Shown: positions 18,729 through 31,194, counted from the first letter of the stretch. The stretch: 64,000 nt of DNA from Asanoa hainanensis (GCF_900188485.1 NZ_FZPH01000003.1:124001-188000); one strand, 5' to 3'. The notes: a model not told the origin generated them from the sequence alone. Numbers and translations: made by a program.

Positions 18729-19546
18729 CCGCTAGTACGCAAACGCCGGCCGCGCCGGGTCCGCTGGCGCTCGGCCTGCGGCAGGGTGGCCTCGAGGTCA
18801 AGCAGTTCACCCGCAGCCGAGAGGCCGTGGTCTTCACGATGGCCTTCCCGGCCATCATGATCGTCATCTTCGCGTCGATCTTCGATGGCGAGATCGGCGG
18901 CGGGGTCAACTTCACCCAATACTTCATCACCGGCATGATCGCGACCGGGCTGCTGTCCGTCGGCTTCCAGAGCCTCGCGATCCAGATCCCGGCCGAGCGC
19001 GACCGCGGCGTGCTCAAGCGCCTGCGGGGCACCCCGATGCCCAAGTGGGTCTACTTCGCCGGCAAAGTGATCATGGTCTTGATCGTCGGCGTGGTGGAGA
19101 CGGCGATCCTGCTCGCGGTCTCTGCGCTCTTCTTCGACCTGGACCTACCGAGCACGGGCGCCCGCTGGCTGACCTTCCTATGGGTCGGGCTCCTGGGCAT
19201 CTCGGCCTGCACGCTGCTGGGCATCGCCTTCTCGTCGGTGGCCCGCACCGCCCGCAGCGCCCCCGCGGTGGTTACCCCGGTCGCCCTGATCCTGCAGTTC
19301 ATCTCGGGCGTGTTCTTCGTCTTCACGAGCCTCCCGACCTGGATGCAGCACGTCGCCGCGGTCTTCCCGCTGAAATGGATGTGCCAGGGCCTGCGCTCGG
19401 TCTTCCTACCCGACTCCTTCGCCGCCCAAGAGCCGGGCGGCACATGGGAGCTGGGCAAGGTCGCCCTGATCCTGGGCGCCTGGTGCGTGGTCGGCCTGAT
19501 CCTCTGCATCACCACGTTCCGCTGGACGACCAAGCGCGACGGCTGA
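18725..19546 (+). CDS. ABC-2 type permease
   Basis: 273 residues with six hydrophobic spans, including FTMAFPAIMIVIFASIF, VIMVLIVGVVETAILLAV and the final VALILGAWCVVGLILCITTF. ERDRGVLKRLRGTPMP is the typical cytosolic segment of ABC-2 permeases. The ATG at 18725 overlaps the ATPase stop. It pairs with the preceding ATPase as a two-gene exporter. The longer frame reaching upstream of 18725 is a shadow inside the ATPase gene. Confidence 0.9.
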   Translation: MTASTQTPAAPGPLALGLRQGGLEVKQFTRSREAVVFTMAFPAIMIVIFASIFDGEIGGGVNFTQYFITGMIATGLLSVGFQSLAIQIPAERDRGVLKRLRGTPMPKWVYFAGKVIMVLIVGVVETAILLAVSALFFDLDLPSTGARWLTFLWVGLLGISACTLLGIAFSSVARTARSAPAVVTPVALILQFISGVFFVFTSLPTWMQHVAAVFPLKWMCQGLRSVFLPDSFAAQEPGGTWELGKVALILGAWCVVGLILCITTFRWTTKRDG

Positions 19547-20207
19547 CCCGGACCCAAACCCAAGACAACGCTTGACCCTTGCCCCGCGCCACCGCAACCA
19601 AGATCCAGGCTCAGCCGGCCCGCGGACCTTGCCCGGCACCACCCGGGCCCCCGCGCCGCCGCGCCACCAAGATCCAGGCCCGGCCGGGCGGGAGCTGACC
19701 GGTGCGGCGGTCGACCATCCGGCGCGGGGCCGAACAGGCTCAGCAGCTCGGCCGGCTGGGCTCGCGGACCTTGCCCGGCACCACCCGGGCCGCCGCGCCA
19801 CCAAGATCCAGATTCAGCCGGCCTGCGGACCTTGGCCGGCACCACCCGCGCCGTCGCGCCGCCGGGCCGCCGGGCTGCCGGGCCGCCGGGCCGCCGGGCC
19901 GCCGGGCCGCCGGGCCGCCGGGCCGCCGGGCCGCCGGGCCGCCGGGCCGCCGGGCCGCCGGGCCGCCGCGACCAAGATCCTGGTCCAGCTGGCGCCCGGA
20001 CGTTGCCCGGCACCACCCCGGGGCCCGGCGCGCGGCCACGGCAACGCCTGGCAAGGGTCAGGCGATTGCCTAGGAGGCCGAGTGGGCATAGTAACGATCA
20101 AGCCTCGTCCGAGGCCCAAGTCGACCCCCCGACCGGCGAGCACGCTCAGGCCGGATCAAGGCGAGCCAAAGACGGCCCGAATCGGCCCGCCGGGCTATCC
20201 AGGAACG
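19547..20207. repeat. gene-free spacer with degenerate ~65-bp repeats
   Basis: This 661-base spacer has no credible gene. A unit combining ACCAAGATCCAG, then CAGCCGGCC, then CGGACCTTGCCCGGCACC and ACCCGGGCC recurs with changes near 19605-19650, 19668-19680, 19763-19800, 19800-19850 and 19970-20025. The 9-base array at 19856-19969 is inserted within the last interval. The open frames here are Ala/Gly/Pro/Arg shadows of the repeat. Origin and role unknown. Confidence 0.6.
19856..19969. repeat. 9-bp tandem array (GCCGCCGGG)n
   Basis: About 12 nearly perfect copies of GCCGCCGGG in a row; one copy carries a single C-to-T change near 19875. All three forward frames and all three reverse frames stay open through it, which makes long spurious Ala-Gly-Pro-Arg frames on both strands. 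It lies in the spacer between the ABC exporter and the adenosyltransferase gene. Confidence 0.85.
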
Positions 20208-20792
20208 TCAGTTCTTCCTGGTGGCGCCCCCGCCCGGCACCCAGAGCACATCGCCGCCGGGATTGGCCGTTCTTGACAGGATGAACAGCAAGTCCGAGAG
20301 CCGGTTGAGATACTTTGCCGGGAGCGTGCTGGTTCGGTCGGGATCCTCCGCGATCAGCGACCAAGCGGCACGTTCCGCGCGGCGGGCGACCGTGCGTGCC
20401 ACGTGCAGCAGCGCGGCTCCCGCAGTGCCGCCCGGGAGGACGAAGGAGTCGAGCTTGGACAGCCTGTCGTTGAACTCGTCGCACCAGCCCTCCAACCGCT
20501 CCACGTACTCCTCGGTCACCCGCAGCGGCGGGTACGCCGGTTCGGGCTCCACCGGGGTCGCCAGGTCGGCACCCACGTCGAAGAGGTCGTTCTGGATCTG
20601 CCCGAGCACCTCCCGCACCTCCGCGGCGAGGTCGCCCAGCGCGAGCGCCACGCCGAGCGCCGCGTTGCATTCGTCGACGTCGGCGTACGCGGTGATCCGC
20701 GGGTGGGTCTTCGCCACCTGCTCGTTGTTGACCAGTCGGGTCGAGCCGGTGTCGCCGGCCTTCGTGTAGATGCGGGTGAGGTGGACGGCCAT
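20208..20792 (-). CDS. PduO-type ATP:cob(I)alamin adenosyltransferase
   Basis: 194 residues. The N terminus [15 protein letters not shown] is the ATP-binding loop of the PduO/ACA family; the helical part has DECNAALG and [15 protein letters not shown], and the C-terminal [13 protein letters not shown] is conserved. It makes adenosylcobalamin, the cofactor of mutases such as MeaA encoded 2.5 kb away. It is divergent from murA, the same arrangement as in Mycobacterium. The ATG at 20792 has a TAGGCT hexamer seven bases upstream and no Shine-Dalgarno, so likely leaderless. Confidence 0.93.
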   Translation of the reverse strand: MAVHLTRIYTKAGDTGSTRLVNNEQVAKTHPRITAYADVDECNAALGVALALGDLAAEVREVLGQIQNDLFDVGADLATPVEPEPAYPPLRVTEEYVERLEGWCDEFNDRLSKLDSFVLPGGTAGAALLHVARTVARRAERAAWSLIAEDPDRTSTLPAKYLNRLSDLLFILSRTANPGGDVLWVPGGGATRKN

Positions 20793-20799
20793 GACGAAC

Positions 20800-20805
20800 A
20801 GCCTA
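20800..20805 (-). promoter_or_regulatory. -10-like TAGGCT, leaderless adenosyltransferase promoter
   Basis: TAGGCT is seven bases from the ATG at 20792, the same hexamer and almost the same spacing as in front of nucS. It lies in the 67-base spacer shared with murA. Confidence 0.4.
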
Positions 20806-20859
20806 CGGACGCCCTCGCGAGACGACCTCGGGGCCGGGACACCGACAGTCACTCCTACG

Positions 20860-22188
20860 ATGGCCGACGTGGATCTGATCCAGGTCGAGGGCGGCGCGCG
20901 GCTCGCCGGCGAGGTAGCCGTCGTCGGCGCCAAGAACTCCGCGCTCAAGCTGATGGCGGCGACGCTGCTGGCTCCCGGGCGCAGCGTGATCACCAATGTG
21001 CCGCGCATCACCGATATCGCGATCATGGCGGAAGTCCTGCGCAGGCTCGGGTGTCAGGTGGAGATCACGGCAGACGAGGTGCCCGTGGGACGCGAGGGGC
21101 CGGCGCCCTCGGTCGTGGTCACGATCGACGTACCCGACGAACCGGGCACCGAGGCCGACTACGACCTCGTGCGCCGCCTGCGGGCCTCGATCGCGGTACT
21201 CGGGCCGCTGCTCGCCCGACGCGGCTACGTGCGGGTGGCCCACCCGGGCGGCGACGCGATCGGCTCGCGCGGCCTGGACATGCACGTCGCGGGCCTGGCC
21301 CGAATGGGCGCGGAGATCTCCGGCGAGCACGGCTTCGTGATCGCATCGGCGCCGCAGGGCCTGCAGGGCGCGACCATCTGGCTCGACTTCCCCAGCGTCG
21401 GCGCCACCGAGAACCTGGTCATGGCCGCCGTCCTGGCCAAGGGCAGCACCGAGATCGACAACGCCGCGCGCGAGCCGGAGATCGTCGACATCTGCGAGAT
21501 GCTGATCGCGATGGGCGCCCGCATCGAGGGCGTCGGCAGCTCGACGCTGCGCATCGAGGGCGTCGAGGCCCTGACCCCGGTGCGGCACGCCACCGTCGGC
21601 GACCGCATCGTGGCCGGCACGTGGGCCTTCGGCGCGGCCATGACCCGCGGCGACGTCCTGGTGACGGGCGTCAACCCGGCGTTCCTAGAGATCGCGCTCG
21701 ACAAGCTCGTGTCCGCCGGCGGCGTGGTCGAAACCCAAGAAGCGGCCTTCCGGGTACGCATGGACGATCGCCCCAAAGCCGTAGACATCGTCACGCTGCC
21801 GTTCCCAGGCTTCGCGACCGACCTGCTGCCGATGGCGATCGGCCTGGCCGCGGTCAGCGACGGCGCCTCCCTGGTCACCGAGAACATCTTCGACGGCCGC
21901 TTCATGTTCATCAACGAAATGGCCCGCCTGGGTGCGGACATCAAAACCGACGGCCACCACGCAGTGGTACGGGGCCGCGAACGCCTGTCCAGCGCCCCCG
22001 TCCGAGCCACCGACATCCGCGCGGGCGCCGGCCTGGTGATCGCCGCCCTGTGCTCCGATGGCACCACCGAGGTCTCCCACGTCCACCACATCGACCGCGG
22101 CTACCCAGACTTCGTAGGCGACCTAGCGGCCCTAGGAGTAGAAGTCCACCGCGAACAGGCCCCAGAAGACCCCCAATTCTCCTTCTAA
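20860..22188 (+). CDS. murA: UDP-N-acetylglucosamine 1-carboxyvinyltransferase
   Basis: 442 residues. It transfers enolpyruvate from PEP to UDP-GlcNAc, the first committed step of peptidoglycan synthesis. Seen: KNSALK (25-30), the FPSVGATEN segment, TDLLPM and the inside-out barrel repeats. The active-site loop reads PGGDAIGSR with Asp132 where most MurA have the Cys that fosfomycin alkylates; the same Asp gives natural fosfomycin resistance in Mycobacterium tuberculosis. ATG at 20860; the frame extends to an earlier ATG at 20770 but that would overlap the adenosyltransferase gene and lacks family similarity. Confidence 0.96.
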   Translation: MADVDLIQVEGGARLAGEVAVVGAKNSALKLMAATLLAPGRSVITNVPRITDIAIMAEVLRRLGCQVEITADEVPVGREGPAPSVVVTIDVPDEPGTEADYDLVRRLRASIAVLGPLLARRGYVRVAHPGGDAIGSRGLDMHVAGLARMGAEISGEHGFVIASAPQGLQGATIWLDFPSVGATENLVMAAVLAKGSTEIDNAAREPEIVDICEMLIAMGARIEGVGSSTLRIEGVEALTPVRHATVGDRIVAGTWAFGAAMTRGDVLVTGVNPAFLEIALDKLVSAGGVVETQEAAFRVRMDDRPKAVDIVTLPFPGFATDLLPMAIGLAAVSDGASLVTENIFDGRFMFINEMARLGADIKTDGHHAVVRGRERLSSAPVRATDIRAGAGLVIAALCSDGTTEVSHVHHIDRGYPDFVGDLAALGVEVHREQAPEDPQFSF

Positions 22189-23398
22189 CCACCAGTTCCT
22201 CACCCCGCGAACCCGTCGAGGCCGCAGGCAAGGAGCAGCCCTGCCGAGCAAAAGGCAGCAGCAGCCCCGCGACGCCGAGCGGCAGCGACCGCAGGCAACG
22301 AGCGGCGGCCGGCGACGGGCAACGGCCGCCGGGAACCGCGCAGCGGGCAGAGGCCAGCGACAACGGCCGCTGCCAGCGACCGGCGAACGGTGACCGCGAC
22401 GGGCAGCGGGCCACGAGCGAAGGCCAACGGGCCACGAACGCGGGCAGCGGGCCACGCACGCGGGGCACGGACACGGGCAGCGGGCCACGCACGCGGGCCA
22501 CGGGCAGCTGCGGACACCGGCTACGGCCGACGTCGACGACGGGCGGCGACAGCCGGCAACGGCCGCGGACGCCGACCGGCGACCGTGACCGCGGCAGGCA
22601 GCGGGACACGGACACGGACACGGACACGGACACGGGCCACAGGCCGCTGCGGACACCGGCTACGGCCGACGTCGACGACGGGCGGCGACAGCCGGCAACG
22701 GCCGCGGACGCCGACCGGCGACCGTGACCGCGGCAGGCAGCGGGCCACGGACACGGGCCACGGACACGGACACGGGCCACAGGCCGCTGCGGACACCGGC
22801 TACGGCCGGCGTCGACGACGGCCGGCAACGGCCGAGGACGCCGACCGGCGAGCGTAACCGCGGCAGGCAGCGTGAACGGACGCCGGCCACGGACGCGGGC
22901 AGCGGGCAGCTGCGGGCACTGGCTACGCCCGACGTCTACGACGGGCGGCGACAGCGGACAACGGCAGCAGTGGGCAACGGCGACCGGCGGGCGGCTGCGG
23001 GCGCCGACGGCAAACGGCAGCAACGGGCGGCCGCTGCGAGGACAGCGACCGGCGAGGAGGAGCGGCAGGCCGCGACGACGGGCGCGGCTGCGGGCGCCGA
23101 CGGCAAACGGCAGCCACGGGCGGCGGCTGCGAGGACAGCGACCGGCGAGGACGAGCGGCAGGCCGCGACGACGGGCGACGATGAGCGTCCGCCCGCTGCG
23201 GCGCGCCGTGACGACCGCGGGTGCAGCGGACTGCGCCGTCTCGCGCCGCGTTATGCGGCGAAAGGGATGGAGTGCCGCCGAAGTGGGCGACACGCCCACG
23301 GCGCGCGACACGCGCGGAGGGAACCCACCGCGAAGATCAGCCAAGGGACTGTGACCCGCGAAGCCGGCGCCGTAGGCGAACAAGGATGAGCTGGGTCA
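22189..23398. repeat. 1.2-kb gene-free GC-rich repeat region downstream of murA
   Basis: No credible gene. The stretch is built from short words (GGGCCACG, GGACACGG, GGCAGCGG) and longer repeats. A unit starting CTGCGGACACCGGCTACGGC begins at 22508, 22647, 22787 and, decayed, 22910 (period about 139-140, then 123). A separate 93-base unit is duplicated exactly in phase at 22992-23084 and 23085-23177 with only a few changes. Frames on both strands are long but are Arg/Pro/Ala/Gly-rich repeats with no recognisable domain. In Mycobacterium the rRNA operon follows murA; no rRNA sequence is seen here. Confidence 0.7.
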
Positions 23399-23482
23399 GG
23401 GCGGGGGAGGAGGTTGTGGGTGCCGACAATAGGGGTCGCGCTCTTTGCGGCCTGTCGGCACCCACAACCTCCTCCCCCGCCC
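23399..23482. repeat. 30-bp perfect inverted repeat
   Basis: Arms 23399-23428 and 23453-23482 are exact reverse complements over 30 bases, each containing GTGGGTGCCGACA or its complement, around a 24-base centre that can itself partly pair (GGTCGC with GCGGCC). It lies 54 bases past the stop of the minus-strand gene at 23537. It could be a strong terminator or a small non-autonomous mobile element; no T-run or flanking target duplication was found by eye. Confidence 0.75.
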
Positions 23483-23536
23483 AAGACAGCGCCCAACGAC
23501 GAACAGACATCCGAGGAGACGAAGAGCAACCGGTCA

Positions 23537-23818
23537 TCAATCGGCGCTGGCGTCCCGAGCCCCACCACCCACCAACCGCCGCGCACGAGCGGCGTTCTCC
23601 CGAAAGACCAGAATCCGAGTCCGCCCGTCGGTCCCAGGCGCGATAGTGGAACGGATCCCGTTGGCCGAAAGACGGCGCCGGAGCTCGTCGGCGTCGGCCT
23701 CCGTGCTCGTCTGGGCGACCGTTACCAGCAGGCCGAAGTCGGGACCCTCGTTCGTCGGTTTCCCACCCATCCCCGGCCCCCCGCCGCTCCAAGCCCGCGC
23801 CCTGTCCGCGCTGGTCAT
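23537..23818 (-). CDS. small DUF2007-like protein
   Basis: 93 residues. The core VTVAQTSTEADADELRRRL followed by ANGIRSTIAPG and ILVFRENAARARRLV has the beta-alpha-beta layout of small DUF2007-like putative signal-transducing proteins (element A-x-x-L-x-x-x-L-x-x-x-G-I, then a strand and a helix ending A-R-x-x-L). The assignment is from pattern only. ATG at 23818 with no strong Shine-Dalgarno; the Met at residue 16 is an alternative. It is divergent from the hydroxyacyl-CoA dehydrogenase gene. Confidence 0.6.
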   Translation of the reverse strand: MTSADRARAWSGGGPGMGGKPTNEGPDFGLLVTVAQTSTEADADELRRRLSANGIRSTIAPGTDGRTRILVFRENAARARRLVGGGARDASAD

Positions 23819-23953
23819 CGGGCATGGCCACAGTCTGACAGTCGGAAACCGGGCGCGGCGTGGACTCGGTCACAGCCGTGGGCTGACCGATCGTTCACCC
23901 GGGCGACTAAGTTGCTTGGCAGGTGCACCACATAGAGGAACGGAGAGTGCGGC

Positions 23954-24814
23954 ATGGCGGGTCGGCTGGCGGTCATCGGGGCCGGGCTTATGGGTTCTGG
24001 CATCGCTCAGGTGGCGGCGCAGGCCGGGTGGGAGGTGACGCTGCGGGATCTGGACGACGCGGCCACCGGGCGCGGGGTCGCCGCCATCCGGAAGTCGCTG
24101 GAGCGGTTCGCGGCCAAGGGGACCATCAGCGGCGACGACGTGGAGCGGACGCTGCAAAAGATCACCACCACGACCGAGCTCGAGGCCGCGAAAGACGCGG
24201 ACGTCGTCGTCGAGGCCGTTTTCGAGCGGCTCGACATCAAGCAGGACGTGTTCCGGGAGCTCGACAAGATCTGTAAGGCCGACGCCGTGCTGGCGACGAA
24301 CACCTCGGCCATCCCGGTCACCCAGATCGCGGCGGCGACGCAGCGGCCAGAAAGCGTGGTGGGTACGCACTTCTTCTCGCCCGTACCCATGATGAAGCTC
24401 TGTGAGCTCGTCCGCGGTTTCAAGACGGACGACGCGACACTAAACCGAGCCAAGGCGTTCGCCGAGGAGATTGGCAAGACCGTCGTGGTCGTCAACCGCG
24501 ACGTCGCCGGCTTCGTCACCACCCGGCTCATCGCCGCGCTCGCGATCGAGGCGATCAAGCTGGTCGAGTCCGGCGTGGTCTCCGCCGAGGACCTCGACAC
24601 CGCGTGCCGGCTGGGCTTCGGCCACGCCATGGGTCCGCTGGCCACCCTCGACCTGACCGGCGCCGACGTGATGCTGCACGCGGCGAAGAACATCTACACC
24701 GACACGGCCGACGCCAAGTTCTTCCCGCCGGAGCTGCTCCAGCGGATGGTGATCGCGGGCGACCTGGGCCGGAAGACCGGCAAGGGCTTCTACGACTACG
24801 AAGCGAAGAGCTGA
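23954..24814 (+). CDS. 3-hydroxybutyryl-CoA dehydrogenase
   Basis: 286 residues, the length of single-domain-pair 3-hydroxyacyl-CoA dehydrogenases. N-terminal NAD-binding GAGLMGSG (9-16); NTSAIPVTQIA; the catalytic His is in GTHFFSPVPMMKLCE; C-terminal substrate domain with RLGFGHAMGPLATLDLTG, ending GRKTGKGFYDYE. It oxidises 3-hydroxybutyryl-CoA to acetoacetyl-CoA (or the reverse). ATG at 23954 after GGAGAG. Its stop is six bases from the end of the convergent DUF2550 gene. Confidence 0.93.
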   Translation: MAGRLAVIGAGLMGSGIAQVAAQAGWEVTLRDLDDAATGRGVAAIRKSLERFAAKGTISGDDVERTLQKITTTTELEAAKDADVVVEAVFERLDIKQDVFRELDKICKADAVLATNTSAIPVTQIAAATQRPESVVGTHFFSPVPMMKLCELVRGFKTDDATLNRAKAFAEEIGKTVVVVNRDVAGFVTTRLIAALAIEAIKLVESGVVSAEDLDTACRLGFGHAMGPLATLDLTGADVMLHAAKNIYTDTADAKFFPPELLQRMVIAGDLGRKTGKGFYDYEAKS

Positions 24815-24820
24815 GAAGAG

Positions 24821-25270
24821 CTAAGCAGCCGGCGGCATCGACAGGCGGGGGCTCTGGTAGTCCGGAGGCCCTGCCTCGATCCACGAGGAGAACCCCGTCA
24901 CCGTCGAGAGGGCCATCGCGATCTCGACGGGGGCCTGGTGGCCGACGCAGCGGAGGATGATCCAGTCGGCGGGCATGATCAGCCGCTCCTGGCCCTCTGG
25001 CAGGCGGCGGCTCTCGACGGCCAGGCCACGCCGGGTCAGCACCCGTTTGGGACGCACGGCGATGCTGAAGAGCCGGTACCAGCGCATCTCGTCGCCGACG
25101 AACCGGGCGAAGCCCGGCGACCAGCCGCGGCCGACGAGCATCGTGGAGACGCGCAGGTCACAGCGGATGGTGCCGCCGGCGCGGGCGTAAATGGCCCGTC
25201 GGGCGATCAACAGGACGATCGTGACCAGGAACAGCAGGAGGCCGATGGCGATCCACTCGATGATCTGCAT
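24821..25270 (-). CDS. DUF2550 membrane-anchored protein
   Basis: 149 residues with one N-terminal membrane span (IIEWIAIGLLLFLVTIVLLIA) followed by a cytosolic RRAIYARAGGTIRCDLR and FSIAVRPKRVL segment. It matches the actinobacterial DUF2550 family, whose gene follows atpC in Mycobacterium (Rv1312). It lies 13 bases after atpC. Function unknown. Confidence 0.9.
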   Translation of the reverse strand: MQIIEWIAIGLLLFLVTIVLLIARRAIYARAGGTIRCDLRVSTMLVGRGWSPGFARFVGDEMRWYRLFSIAVRPKRVLTRRGLAVESRRLPEGQERLIMPADWIILRCVGHQAPVEIAMALSTVTGFSSWIEAGPPDYQSPRLSMPPAA

Positions 25271-25283
25271 CGGCCCGGCTCCG

Positions 25284-25565
25284 TCAGCGAGCCGCTGGTT
25301 CGGCTGGCGTCGCGCTCTCGGCGAGGACCGTGACGCCGGTCTCGGTGATCGAGAGGAAGCCGCCCGCTACGTCGTAGGCGAGCGTCTGGCCGCCGTCGAT
25401 CTTGATGCGGATCTGGCTCGGCTCGGCCAACTGGCCCAGGAGCGGCGCATGGCCCGGCAGCACACCCAGCTCGCCCTCGGTGGTGCGGGCGACGAGCATC
25501 TCGGCTTCGCCGGTCCACACCTTCTCTTCGACGGATACGAGCTCGACATGGAGCTGATTTGCCAC
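25284..25565 (-). CDS. atpC: F1Fo ATP synthase epsilon subunit (short form)
   Basis: 93 residues. The beta-sandwich domain is complete (HVELVSVEEKVWTGEAEMLV, GELGVLPGHAPLL, VAGGFLSI), but the chain ends soon after residue 85. The C-terminal two-helix domain that lets epsilon inhibit ATP hydrolysis (typical chains are about 120-135 residues) is absent. GTG start at 25565 after AGAGGAG. Unlike the usual order it does not follow atpD directly; an LCP gene and two hairpins intervene. Confidence 0.94.
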   Translation of the reverse strand: MANQLHVELVSVEEKVWTGEAEMLVARTTEGELGVLPGHAPLLGQLAEPSQIRIKIDGGQTLAYDVAGGFLSITETGVTVLAESATPAEPAAR

Positions 25566-25632
25566 TATGGCTCCTCTTCGACGCCGGACCGGGGCGAGGG
25601 GATCGCCCGGTGTCGCGGTGGAATTGGAGTGA

Positions 25633-25638
25633 AGTCTA
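25633..25638 (-). promoter_or_regulatory. -10-like TAGACT upstream of atpC
   Basis: TAGACT on the minus strand, 67 bases before the atpC GTG and downstream of the LCP hairpin at 25663-25697. The same hexamer precedes atpI and the aldehyde dehydrogenase gene. It could give atpC and the DUF2550 gene their own transcript. Confidence 0.38.
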
Positions 25639-25662
25639 ATCGGCCCAGCCGCCCCCTACGGA

Positions 25663-25697
25663 CCTGGGGTGCCCCCTGTGTCAGGAGGCACCCCAGG
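25663..25697 (-). terminator. hairpin downstream of LCP gene
   Basis: Eleven-base perfect arms CCTGGGGTGCC and GGCACCCCAGG. Inside them, after one mismatch, four more pairs (CCTG/CAGG) close a three-base loop. It begins 12 bases after the LCP stop. No T-run follows, as is common for GC-rich actinomycetes. Confidence 0.65.
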
Positions 25698-25708
25698 CGA
25701 GAGGTCGA

Positions 25709-26941
25709 TCACTTGCCGGTGTTGACCAGCTCCGGATGGGAGGCGATGAAGGCGTCCATCGTCTCGTTGCGGACGGAGGCGAAGAAGTCCTTCGCCACGG
25801 GCTGGAGGGCCTCACCGGCGTATTTGCCGTTTTCGTTGACCCCGCCGCCGGGCAGCTTGATCATGGTGATCGAGTCCTGCCGCATGCCCTTGAGGGCGAA
25901 GCCGAAGTCGGCGACGCTGTGGCCGCGGCCACTGAACACCAGCGACTCGCCGGCGGCCCGCAGCACCTTGTCGAGCTTGGGCAGGTCGGTCATCACGTTC
26001 TTGCTCAGCACCTGCTGCGCCATCGCCTTGACGAACTGCTGCTGGTGCCGCTGGCGGCCGTAGTCACCGCCGTCGACCGTGTAGCGCTGCCGCACGTAGT
26101 CGAGCGCCTGCCAGCCCTGGAACTTGTGGGTGCCCTTGGTGTAGCGGGCCTGCGGGCCGTAGTACGGGTGCGCGCAGTTGTTGCAGTCGCGCTTCGGGCG
26201 GGCCTTGCCGTTGGGCTGCAGGTGCTCGGAGAGCACCTCGGCCTCGTCGACGTACATGGTCACGCCGCCGATCGCGTCGACGATCTTCTTGAAGCCGGCG
26301 AAGTTGACGATCGCGCCGGCGTCGAAGCGCTTGATGCCGGTGTATTGCGAGATCGTGAGCGACAGGAGCTCGAAGCCCTTCGCCCGGTCGGGCTTGCCAC
26401 CCCCCTGCACCCGTGCCCCGTGCGACATCGCCGCGTTGAGCTTTTCGCGACCGCCGTTGTAGCCCGCCTTCGGGAACGGCGGGATGTCGACCAGGGTGTC
26501 GCGCGGGAGGGAGAACAGGTAGCCGCGGTCGAGACCCTCGGGGATGTGCATGATCATCACCGAGTCGGCCAGCGGCAACGTCGTCTCGTTGCGGGGGTCG
26601 ATGCCGACCAGCAGGATGTTGAGCGGACCCTTGATGTCGCTCTTGGCCTCGACCTTGGTGCCGTCGCCGAAGAGGTCCTCCTGGACGACCGCGCCCTCGT
26701 AGCGGGCCAGCAGCGCCTCGGACGTGACCAGCAGACCGCCGCTGGCGACCATCAGGATGGCACCGAGGACGGTGCACCACCGGGCCCAGCGCGGGATGCC
26801 GGACCGCTTGCGCGACTTGCCAGAGACGGCTCCGGAACCAGGTGCGCCGAAGTCCGGCGGGGCGGCGCCGGGTGTGGCCTTGCCGGTCGCACCGCGCCCG
26901 GTCGAGCGGCCCGATGAACCGCTGCCCGACCTTCTCGCCAT
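25709..26941 (-). CDS. LytR-CpsA-Psr (LCP) family protein
   Basis: 410 residues: a basic, Ser/Gly/Arg-rich cytosolic tail, one membrane span near 48-70 (WCTVLGAILMVASGGLLVTSEALL), then the extracellular LCP domain with LLVGIDPRN, ADSVMIMHI, LFSLPRDTLV, GGVTMYVDE and the LDYVRQRY ... DYGRQRHQQQ segment carrying conserved Arg residues. LCP enzymes attach secondary polymers to peptidoglycan from polyprenyl-linked precursors. The CNNC pair near residue 258 could form a disulfide. ATG at 26941 after AAGGAG. It is located between atpD and atpC, with a hairpin at each side, so it is its own transcription unit. Confidence 0.93.
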   Translation of the reverse strand: MARRSGSGSSGRSTGRGATGKATPGAAPPDFGAPGSGAVSGKSRKRSGIPRWARWCTVLGAILMVASGGLLVTSEALLARYEGAVVQEDLFGDGTKVEAKSDIKGPLNILLVGIDPRNETTLPLADSVMIMHIPEGLDRGYLFSLPRDTLVDIPPFPKAGYNGGREKLNAAMSHGARVQGGGKPDRAKGFELLSLTISQYTGIKRFDAGAIVNFAGFKKIVDAIGGVTMYVDEAEVLSEHLQPNGKARPKRDCNNCAHPYYGPQARYTKGTHKFQGWQALDYVRQRYTVDGGDYGRQRHQQQFVKAMAQQVLSKNVMTDLPKLDKVLRAAGESLVFSGRGHSVADFGFALKGMRQDSITMIKLPGGGVNENGKYAGEALQPVAKDFFASVRNETMDAFIASHPELVNTGK

Positions 26942-27123
26942 CAGAACTCCTTGTCGTCGATCCCCCGAGTGCCGCATTCCGTTAAGAAGACGTGTGCAGG
27001 GGGGTCCGCCGTTGCGCCCGAGAGCCTATATCTCATCGCTGGGTAAGTGCGCCCCGGTCCGGCGCCATGCGAAAACGGGCCAAAACGTTTACAGAGCAGC
27101 AACATCACGGTGGCAAAACGCAA

Positions 27124-27155
27124 CGATCCAGGCACCCACCGGGGTGCCTGGATCG
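27124..27155 (-). terminator. intrinsic terminator after atpD
   Basis: Fourteen-base perfect stem (CGATCCAGGCACCC with its complement) and a four-base ACCG loop, starting 17 bases past the atpD stop. On the minus strand the stem is followed by TTGCGTTTTGCC, a short T-run. This is one of the two clearest terminators in the window and would end the main atp transcript before atpC. Confidence 0.85.
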
Positions 27156-27171
27156 CTGTCAGTTAGGACGC

Positions 27172-29543
<2,372 letters not shown>

Positions 29544-29550
29544 GCGGTGC

Positions 29551-31194
<1,644 letters not shown>

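Noticed and set aside
19856-19969. CRISPR array
   Set aside because: Units of 9 bases without unique spacers; a simple tandem repeat.
20770-20859. Upstream ATG for murA at 20770
   Set aside because: It overlaps the divergent adenosyltransferase start and adds residues not matching MurA.
21941-23389. Proteins of 150-480 residues on both strands of the repeat region after murA
   Set aside because: Made of repeated Arg/Pro/Ala/Gly words in every frame, no start with a ribosome-binding site, no domain.
22189-23398. rRNA operon, as found after murA in mycobacteria
   Set aside because: No 16S, 23S or 5S conserved sequence such as the anti-Shine-Dalgarno or the 530-loop words is present.
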